Assembly: GCA_031769625.1 (NCBI GenBank)
Contig: JAUIMM010000601.1
Span: forward strand, 7,496,778-7,560,777
DNA from: Taudactylus pleione
Lineage: Eukaryota > Chordata > Amphibia > Anura > Myobatrachidae
DNA length: 64,000 nucleotides
Direction: 5' to 3'
In this document: positions 55,850-64,000 of the stretch, piece after piece
How positions within the stretch are numbered: position 1 is the stretch's first letter
Layout: each line of letters starts with the position of its first letter
The notes under the pieces: generated by a model
Seen by the model: only the letters and a program-made list of their open reading frames with translations
Told to the model about the DNA's origin: nothing
Database searches by the model: none
Program-made: the position numbers and the translations under genes

Positions 55850-57720
55850 CTAATGCAAACACATTAGGGAATTTTGCTAAAGTATTCTAAGCCATCAAGG
55901 AAAGTCTGATTTATGATTCCAGTGCAAGGACTGATGGTAATCGTGTGTTTAAGAGGCTATCTCAATATTTCCCTTTGGAGCAAAAAAGTACTGCTATTAC
56001 TTTATTTTCTATTAAACATTAGAGGATCTCAAGGGTTTATGTTCTCAGGATTCTTCAAACAAAAAACATAGAACAGATAATTTAAATAAATGGGAAAGAC
56101 AGGCCTTTGGGAGACTTAGGGAAGATCAGACAGTGGTCATCAAGCCTGCTGATAAAGGGGGTGGGATTGTCATTCAGAACAGGGATGACTATGTTGTGGA
56201 GGGACATAGGCAACTCCATGATGAGGCACTCTATATAGTTTTGGGTGGCAATCCCACACCCACCTACCAATTGCAATTAAAACACTTTTGAATGAGGCAA
56301 TAGAAGAGGGAGGCATTACTAAGGAGGAAGCTCTATTTTTATTTCTCCCCGATTACACCCATTTTTTATCACCTCCCTAAAATCCACAAATCACTAGTTA
56401 GATAACAGGGAGACCTATTGTTTATGGTGTTGGGTCACTTACTTCTAATCTCTCACATTTTGTTTATATTCATTTACAAGATCACATCACTAATTTAAAA
56501 TCACATAAGGATACCACTCCTATTCTTAAAAGTTGTTGGGGATAGTATGGTCTCCAGGTTGGGGATTCCTCACCTTGGATGTCCAAGCCTTATATACCCA
56601 TATTCCACATACTAAAGTAATGGATGCCATAAATTTTATTTGGATCAGGATATGAAATTATTGGAAAGCCGCTTGTTATTTACAAACACTGGGCATGGCC
56701 ATGGGGACCAGGTTTGTGCCTAGTTATGCTAATCTCTATATAGGCTGCTTTGAAGAGGAGTTTATTTGGAGTGGCCCATATAGAGAGAACCTGGTCTTCT
56801 ATGGCTGTTATATTGATGATTTGTTTATTATTTGAATTTGTTTATTATTTTTGAATAACAACACTTTTAATTTGAAGTACACTCACACTTTTAATTTAGA
56901 GCACATAGACTTCCTTGATGTCTCTCTGTAGATGAACATTCCATAGTGAGAGATGCTAATTGTGTCAAAGCAGTGGGTGTAGGCAACTACCTCCACTTCC
57001 GGAGTGGACACTATCATCCACGGGTTACATCCCCAAAAATCAACTTTGCATCTAGGATGCAACTGTGAAATAGAGGAGGAGTTTTTTGTACAGATTGAGA
57101 GTATGCTTGAGGATTTCAAGAGTCTAGGCTATCCAGGTAACCTTCTGAGAGATGCCAAGAGATATGCCTTATCTTTACCTAGAGATAAACTACTTAAGGT
57201 GTTTGGCCCTGATAATTTGGAGGTTTCAAGTCTACCACTAGATTCCTATTCGAGAAATATGTCTATGGAGAAAACGAGGGAAATCATTCCCTTTGTATCC
57301 AAATTTAATACCAAATCAAGACAAATTAAACAAATACTTAATTCAAATTTTGGGATCCTTAAACAGGATACAATATTATCCAAATGATTACAAAACAAAC
57401 CTAATGTTATTTTTTACATGTAAATTTTACTAAGAATAAACAGCCAAGCGTGACATCTACCTAGACAGGTTAGATTTATCAGATTGGACAATTTCTTAAT
57501 TGTGATTCCACCTATTGTGTTTATGTGCTCGAGTGTCCCTGCCACCTTCAATATTTTGGCAGGACCACTTGATCCATTAAATCTACATTTAGGGAACACA
57601 GAACCAATTTAACCAAAAGATTACAAGGACATAGTGTATTGTGATTCGAGACACTTTTCTTTGATACATAATGTTGACCCTAAAGGATTAACTCTAATTG
57701 GTTTTAGTTGATTTACATTA
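55850..57720 (+). mobile_element. Penelope-like retroelement relic (RT plus GIY-YIG)
   Basis: In order: VIKPADKGGGIVIQNRDDYV (56144), a broken PKIHK-type motif near 56375, MGTRFVPSYANLYIGCFEEE (56699), the RT catalytic box CYIDDLFII (56811), and a GIY-YIG endonuclease with VYVLECPCHLQYFGRTT and FREHRTNLTKRL (57518-57620). This domain order is that of Penelope-like elements. Stops and frameshifts are frequent, so it is dead. The longest surviving frame is 57004-57387. Confidence 0.88.
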
Positions 57721-57911
57721 TATAGGTATTGGTAAGTACTCCTGGTCAGCTGCAAGGGATGTCGGATGCTGCAGGGGTCTTTGGTGTGTGATCATACTGT
57801 TAATATCTCTGGTATTAGTGCATGGTGGTTGTTTTGTTGGCTGCATTCTAAGATTTTTATAATAGTTATCTTTACATTATTTTTATATTTACCCCCCATG
57901 TAATTAATTGG

Positions 57912-58605
57912 TTTAGAGTTTGTACTTGTCCTTGAATTTGCCCTCACATATCAGTATTCTACTAACAATAGATTTTTGGGATTATTCCAGACTATTCTGT
58001 AGTGGCTGTATACCTCGGGACCCTCCATTCTGGAGTTTGGAGGATTTAATTAATTCTCTATGTAATTGATTTATGTTTTCTCTCTGCATAAGATTGCCAC
58101 AAACCAAATAGGTTTAGGATTATGATTGTTTTTCTTGGGAAGAAGAGTGAGAGATGTTTTGGGTCATATCAGGGTCTCCTAAAGAAATTGCTATATACAT
58201 CTTTATATACATATTATAATATATCACAGATTTATAATTTATTATTTTCTATATAATTTATGTTTAGAGTTTATATTTGTTTTCCGGTATTTATATTGTG
58301 AGCTTGAGACAAATGTTAGATTATATACAGGAGATTTAAATTATATTTTTGTTTTCAAGTTGCTTGATAGCAACACTATTTTTGTGTTTAGTTCCTAAAC
58401 ATGAATTGGTTTAGAGTTTGTACTTGTCCTTGAATTTATTATCATATTCCAGTATTCCAGTGTTCTGCTAACAATAGACCATTAGGATCATTTTAAACTA
58501 ATATGTAGTGATTGTTTATCTGTGGATCCTCCATTCTGTAGTTTGGAGGATCTATTTAGTTCTCTATATAATTAACATATGTTTCCTCTCTGCAGTAGAT
58601 TGTGA
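57912..58605. repeat. Pair of ~190-bp direct repeats downstream of the Penelope relic
   Basis: 57912-58091 and 58404-58605 share GTTTAGAGTTTGTACTTGTC, CTAACAATAGA, GGACCCTCCATTCTG/GGATCCTCCATTCTG, AGTTTGGAGGAT and TTTCCTCTCTGCA in order, with moderate divergence. They may be remnants of the element's terminal repeats. Confidence 0.75.
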
Positions 58606-58750
58606 CGAGTTAATTAGGTGTTTTTCAAAATATTTACTTTCACTAAAGTACATATAATTAATTATGTGCTTTATATTTTGAAAACATATGAGTCTGATAT
58701 TATAGCTATTATACCAGCCATAGTTAAAGTTATGTTATTTTAAATGGAGT

Positions 58751-58948
58751 TAGGGGGAGATTTAATAAAGCTTGGAGAAAGATAAAATAGGAGGTAGATA
58801 GCACCAACCAATCAGCTCCTAACTGTCATTTTTCAAACACAGCCTGTAAAGTGACAGTTAGGAGCTGATTGGTTGGTGCTATTTACGTAAAATTTTATCT
58901 CTCTCCAAGCTTTTATCTCTCTCCAAGCTTTATTAAATCTCCCCCTTA
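58751..58948. mobile_element. MITE, TAGGGGGAGATTTAATAAAG ends
   Basis: Ends TAGGGGGAGATTTAATAAAG and CTTTATTAAATCTCCCCCTTA. Almost the entire element is one hairpin: ACCAACCAATCAGCTCCTAA pairs with TTAGGAGCTGATTGGTTGGT. One arm carries a short tandem duplication of TTTTATCTCTCTCCAAGC. Confidence 0.93.
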
Positions 58949-59118
58949 GTCTTTCAAGATTTGTGAAAAGTTTTTTTGTGAATAGTTTTAATAATGGTAT
59001 TAAGATATAAGGCTAAAAAGGCTTCCTCTGGTTTTCTACACAGCTGTAATGTTTTAAATTAGTATTATGTAATTAAATCATCAATTAACATACTTTTTAA
59101 GGAAAGAAGGATCACTGT

Positions 59119-59167
59119 CCTCATCTTGAAAAAGACCCCAGTTGTGGAGCGAAACTAGTCGATGAGG
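59119..59167 (+). ncRNA. Hammerhead-ribozyme-like motif 4
   Basis: Stem I is a perfect seven-pair helix, CCTCATC (59119-59125) with GATGAGG (59161-59167). Between lie a core remnant TTGAAAA, an imperfect stem II (ACCCCA...TGGAG), then GAAA (59151-59154), the palindromic stem III ACTAGT and cleavage base C59160. The first core strand departs from C-U-G-A-N-G-A at two positions, so self-cleavage is unlikely. It is 1.4 kb downstream of the Penelope relic, in keeping with ribozymes in that element's terminal repeats. Confidence 0.5.
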
Positions 59168-59205
59168 GAGAGACCATTTCATTTAAATTTTTGGATCATC
59201 ACAGC

Positions 59206-59636
59206 CAGGGCCGGATCTAGGGGTGTTCGACCTGTGCGGTCGCACAGGGGTGCCACCCATAGAGGGCACACCCCTCCCCAACATCCCGATTTCAGCGGGG
59301 TGGTCAAATTGTCGAAGTGGCCCGCGGATGGTCAAATCGGGAGGTTGGGGACCCCCACCGCTGCAGCTGTGCGGCAGTGCTGGACCTCGGAGACTCTGAA
59401 TGGATGCTGCGCGCATGCGCGCGACATCCATTCAGTGACGGGAGAGGGACTGGAGGAAGCTAGTGAGGCTCCCCCCAGCCTGACTTTATTTGGAGGCGGG
59501 CATGCCTCCTAATAATGCCACGAAGGAGGCGTGGCCTATGGTAATTAGGCTGTACCCCCATTTTCAGTTGTGCGTGAAGATAGGGCGCACTGGAGAGGGC
59601 TGGCACAGGGTGCTCCATCCCCTGGAGCCGGCCCTG
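59206..59636. mobile_element. hAT-type MITE, CAGGGCCGGATCTAGGG ends
   Basis: Ends CAGGGCCGGATC and GAGCCGGCCCTG. Flanks ATCACAGC (59198-59205) and ATCATAGC (59637-59644) match at seven of eight bases, a hAT duplication. Same end family as 42095-42513. Confidence 0.88.
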
Positions 59637-59639
59637 ATC

Positions 59640-60150
59640 ATAGCACAGGAAATTTTGGATCTTATTGGATATCGTGCCTTATCAGCTATTGAGCACCCAG
59701 TGCATATGTGGTTACAGCCCTATACAAAGACTAAAGTAATATCAAGGCTGTCGACAGACACAAGCCATTTGCGGTGAGACTGCAAGCCACGCACTGCAGA
59801 GGGGTTTGTGGTAGAAGACGGTGGTGCACGCTTCATTACCCGCTATACGGAGGTAACTGGGACTTGTCTTACACCACAACCGCATTTGGTCCTGTGAGCG
59901 GTAACATATACACTACCGGACTCCGTAAGTGAATGGGGAATTATGTGATGTGACTCTGTTACACTGGTCAATACGTTTAAACAATAGCCCATATCTACGG
60001 GCATTATAATCAAGGCACATCTAGGTGTTATATCCATTTCCCTCGAATCATCTAGCAATAATAGCTTTGAGCGATTACTGACTGTGCATTTGTCATTTTA
60101 TTATTGCTGGATACAAGGGAGCATCAACCTGCATTTGTGGATTATTCCCA
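59640..60150. other. Unassigned region
   Basis: No exon or repeat end is recognised; it may be the continuation of the sequence interrupted by the hAT MITE. Confidence 0.4.
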
Positions 60151-60154
60151 TTAT

Positions 60155-60902
60155 GGGCCATATTTAATTAGAGGAGTGCTCGCGTATCCCCGTATTCAAT
60201 TAGGAATCGGCGAAAACAGAGACCCGGCGGAAAGATAAGTATCGAAAAGTCCTGTCACTTTTGGGGAAATCAGCCTGTCACCCCCCAAAAGATGGTCTGA
60301 CATAGGGGATCACTATGGGTACCCCCGAAATGGCCTGCTAAAAGGTTTTTGGGGTGTCAGCAGGTGCTTTTATGCGTCTTTGAAAATGTGCTGAAGAATA
60401 GCATTTAGCAAAAATTTTTTGGGAAAACAACTAGTCCCATCAAATTTGAGGTACATGAAAATGGGTGCAAGTATATTTTGAAGTCCCTAAAGTGAACTTT
60501 AAAAATCCACCTGCCGCAACCAACCGCATTCTAAAAAACACCTGACGCATATTTGGGGACACCCCTGAGTCTATTTCTCTAGTTTTTAAGTTTGTTCCCC
60601 AACTTTTTTTTTTTGGCCCCCAAAACTAAACCACTTTTTTTCGGGTGTCCTATGCTACTTTTTAAAAATGTTTTGACACACTTAACTTTTAGGGGACATT
60701 CTAAGGGCTGCAGTGTACTTTTTTAAAGTCTGCACCCCAAAACCCCAATTCTGCACTTTTTTTCGCCACCTATTCTATGGTGAAAATGATCCCCGTTTTT
60801 TGAAAATCAATATGGGGATAAGTGAAAATGGCGAAAATGACCTCATCGGCGATAAATTATTGCCAATAACTTATTATTGGCACTTCTAATTGAATACGGC
60901 CC
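60155..60902. mobile_element. MITE, GGGCCATATTTAATTAGA ends
   Basis: GGGCCATATTTAATTAGAGG and CTTCTAATTGAATACGGCCC are inverted ends. The interior of about 700 bp carries CCCCAAAA-type runs and no gene. Confidence 0.82.
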
Positions 60903-60927
60903 TAGATGGGTGAACAACTAAACACTA

Positions 60928-61250
60928 AAGCTGCATACACACGTAAAGATTTTCTGTCCAACCATCCAACTAGTTGATTGGTTGGAATGAAAATCTGGTA
61001 ACGTATGGGAGTAACTGATGATGAGCAATTTGCTCCTAAATGCCAGAAAACAGATGAAAATGGTCGTCAGACAAGTTTGTTAAATGTTTGATCTAAACAA
61101 TTTGTTCAAACAAAAGTTTTTGTTCATTTTCCAGCGTTTGGGGGCAAATTGCTGATTGTCATTTACTTTCATACCTTACCAGATTTTCATTCCATCCAAT
61201 CAACTAGTTGGATGGTTGGACAGAAAATCTTTACGTGTGTATGCAGCTTT
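60928..61250. mobile_element. MITE, AAAGCTGCATACACACGTAA ends
   Basis: AAAGCTGCATACACACGTAA and TTACGTGTGTATGCAGCTTT are perfect over 20 bp and the arms continue (AACCATCCAACTAGTTG / CAACTAGTTGGATGGTT). It abuts the next MITE directly. Confidence 0.93.
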
Positions 61251-61618
61251 AAGCTGCATACACACACAACGATTTAGTAAATGAATGATTTTAGTAAACG
61301 ATTTTCATTCATTTTTTCAAGGGAAAAATTTTACGTAAATCGTTTACTAAAATCGTTCATTTACTAAATGTAATGAATGATTTTTTTGAACTACAAACGA
61401 TTTTTGCATATTCCCTTACTGAAAATCGTTGAGTTGGTCAGGCTGACTGAACTACAAACTACAAACTACAAACGTGAACGCGCATAAACAATAATCGTTC
61501 ATAATTTTAACTCAGAAATTTTAACTCAGAAAGTGAATGATTTTTTCAACGATTGAATGATAAACGATATCCTTATTGATTATCGTTCAAAAAATCATTG
61601 TGTGTGTATGCACCTTAA
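61251..61618. mobile_element. MITE, AAGCTGCATACACACACAAC ends
   Basis: AAGCTGCATACACACACAACG and its diverged complement TTGTGTGTGTATGCACCTTA delimit a second element right next to the first. Inside, ACTACAA is repeated three times (near 61450) and AATTTTAACTCAGAAA twice. Confidence 0.88.
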
Positions 61619-61619
61619 G

Positions 61620-62365
61620 TTATACAATCTTTACAAGCTTGCAGTCATCTAGTGCATCTCTATAAAAGTGACCTTGTTTCTATTTTTAGTAATTGTTTAT
61701 TTCAGTATTCAATTGTGTATACTACTAATATGAGAGATATTTACCTGTTACTGATGCGATGATACATTTTGAATATATTATGCTCTTCGTATGTTGTACT
61801 TTAATAGTATTTTATTGAAATAAATAAGTGATACTGAGGAAGCCCTTTGTAGCCTTATTGCTAAGTTTACATTTATTATTGGTTGTCGATCCTCAGTGCA
61901 GTCCATTTGCGGGTTGTAAAGTATGCTAAGTATGCTAATACATCAGCTAGCAGAATTTGTAGTGAGACGCCCACCGGAGCCCTCGTAATTGCAAACACAA
62001 ACGCTGCACTGGACGTACAGTAGATCCTGTAAACATCGACTTCTCAAGTCAGTCTATGGTCACTCAGAATGGACGTGGTAACTAAGGCGCTGGAGCTTTG
62101 TTCTCTGCGCGTGCGATCGCAAACACTGGCTACTACACGCCCAGGAAATGGCCCCGTCACCTCACGTTTTGGCTGGAACTCCCTGTAACTACCCAAAAAA
62201 ATTGTCTCTTTTCGGTCAATCAATTGCGAGTGAATCCTCACAGAAAGCGCAATCGCAATTCATTCGCAACACGTGCACAATGTGTCTGTGACACATGCGC
62301 AAACAACCGATAATCGCTCAACTGCGTGAACATCGGAATGGTGTTCAACTCTAAATAGGGCCCAT
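61620..62365. other. Region with a probable MITE right end
   Basis: The sequence ends ACTCTAAATAGGGCCC near 62363, the usual shape of a MITE terminus here; the matching left end was not found. Otherwise unassigned. Confidence 0.4.
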
Positions 62366-62619
62366 AGTTATTTAACTAAATTCCCCCAAAAAACTTTTAT
62401 TAATAGCAAAATATACTTCACAGTCCAAATGGAATCTTAATTCGTGGCATAATCCAATTGGAAATAATAATAAAAAAATTTAACAATTGTAACTACTCCA
62501 GATGAGGAGAGTTCATAGTCACTAAGCCAATCACAAGCTTCCAACAAGGTAAAACATTTGCAAATATATATCAGTCATCATTACGCCTTATAATGCATAG
62601 AAATTACAACCAGATTTAT

Positions 62620-62760
62620 TATTAATAGTATTATTATTATTTTATTTATATAGCACCACCAACTGTCCATAGTGCTATACAGGGACAATTACAGAAATGC
62701 ATATAAACAAAACAATACAAAAAGTTCAAAAAGGCAGTACATGGGGAAAAAAAATCAAAC
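62620..62760 (-). mobile_element. L2-type 3' end fragment
   Basis: An (ATT)n tract and TTTTATTTATATAGCACCAC parallel the ends at 17042 and 17375. No coding portion. Confidence 0.65.
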
Positions 62761-62784
62761 AATGGGATAATAAGACAACTAGTT

Positions 62785-62955
62785 CTGGGTACACACTGGC
62801 CGATCAATTGATCGGCTAATATATCTGCTGCCCATCAGCCGGTGTGTACAGACGATATGTCTGTGAACGACGTAATTCACAGACATATCACATTGCCTGC
62901 GCTGCACAGCCGATGGACAGATATGTCTGCAGACATGAGAAAACATTTTTGCTCA
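62785..62955. mobile_element. MITE copy related to 48567-48872
   Basis: GGGTACACAC at the left and AATTCACAGACATATC inside match the element at 48567. The palindrome CCGATCAATTGATCGG lies near its left end. Confidence 0.55.
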
Positions 62956-64000
62956 AGGCAAGAAGGAAAGACAAATTACGCCTTTTCTGGGGCACCCTTT
63001 AGAAAATTATTGAAAATACAGTATGATGTTGATATGATGAGTAAATATAATACAAAACTTAACATTTAATAGAGAACCTTAAAAAAGTGTTTTACCATAC
63101 AGGTAGAGTGTACCAGGCAAATGGAATAAATGAAAAACACATACAAACGGATCCACTCGGGATAATAGTAACCAACACAAAATGAGATAAATATTAACCA
63201 AAAGAATGTACAAAAATAAAAAAAATGACAAAATACATGAAAAGACACATAAACATAAATCCACGCAGGATAATAATAGTCGATTGGGTAATCACAACTG
63301 ATATAAAAGCAATCACAGAAAAATGCCAAAAAAATGGCATTTTCATAATGATAAATATCCAGTTAGGGTCAATAGAGTCAGTAAGCTGATCCCAAATAAG
63401 GTAAGAATCAATCACTTCAGATACATAGTTTGTTCTTCAATAATTCTGTCTGAAAGTAATACATATGGCAAAGATAGATATTAATTCAGATACATCACCT
63501 AAGTCCCTACATCATAATTTGGGAGATATTAATTAGTTTGGGAAACACAACACATGCAATGTTACACAGTAGGTGCAGTCCTGAGCCACAAATTTGTCAG
63601 CAAGACGGTGAAGGAGTCCATATAATTCAGGACTAATCAGTACTGCAATGTATAGATAGTCATCAGTTGCATATAATTTGTGTGACAATAAAAAAAAGGT
63701 GGGTCCTGTCTAGTAAAACTAGAGGTAGGACCTTTGTGTGGATGCTCATGGACACTGTGATAAATAGGTCCATAGAAGAAAGTAAGACCTGAGATACAAT
63801 TGCGCACATTCACTTCTGCTGCTGCCTGTCTATATCAAACAGGTGATTAAAGAGTGACTGATATGTTAGTCCCAGGAGAAACAAAGAGCAATGCTTCAGC
63901 TTTCTGGGATATCAGCTGTGTCTCTCCCCTGTTACCCAAGCATTGCAGGGGAGGTCACAGTGGGAAACCCAGATAAGAGAGCTTGATGGAGGGAAAGAAA
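62956..64000. other. Unassigned AT-rich region to window end
   Basis: Two diverged copies of a CGGATCCACTCGGGATAATA-type phrase occur near 63148 and 63259 (ATCCACGCAGGATAATA). Minus-strand frames there are aromatic-rich low-complexity translations without support. Confidence 0.4.

Overview
This is a repeat-dominated vertebrate nuclear DNA window, most likely from a frog. The basis is gene structure (spliced exons of two vertebrate genes) plus the mobile-element mix: L1, L2/CR1-type, Penelope-like, hAT, Tc1/mariner and many hairpin MITEs, a combination typical of amphibians. The species cannot be named from the sequence alone. Real host coding sequence is under 1 kb of 64 kb. | Host genes: the last exon of ODR4 (+ strand, 5410-5477, tail-anchor segment, AATAAA at 5612) faces all three coding exons of phosducin, PDC (- strand, 35077-35011, 25951-25791, 22336-21815). 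These splice in frame to a 249-residue protein. The convergent ODR4/PDC pair matches vertebrate synteny. | Layout: 849-2169 is a solo LTR with a 5-bp target duplication. 2400-3870 is a C-rich tandem region plus a unique segment, copied at 6095-13701; that copy is split by a nearly full-length, decayed L1 (7184-13477, - strand). 13711-15550 is a Tc1-like relic. 17040-19300 holds L2-type relics with a nested MITE. 20570-21063 is a multi-hairpin MITE. 21500-35100 is PDC. Its first coding intron carries a 5.5-kb hAT transposon (29022-34522) with an exact 8-bp target duplication, terminal and subterminal repeats, a 40-bp minisatellite and an uninterrupted 886-codon transposase. | Upstream of PDC exon 1 lies the most unusual structure: a 65-bp minisatellite (35064-35262 and about 38830-40250, roughly 25 units, split by an L2-type retrotransposon) whose unit is a copy of the PDC branch point, 3' splice site, 5' UTR and start codon. 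| 40300-64000 is nested repeats: chains of hairpins, hAT MITEs with TSDs, a GTAAGT-rich tract, a Tc1 element (46427-47749), a 1.7-kb element with three successive minisatellites (50687-52378), a decayed Penelope-like element with RT and GIY-YIG motifs (about 55850-57720), and hammerhead-ribozyme-like motifs at several places. No RNA gene, CRISPR array or prokaryotic operon was found.
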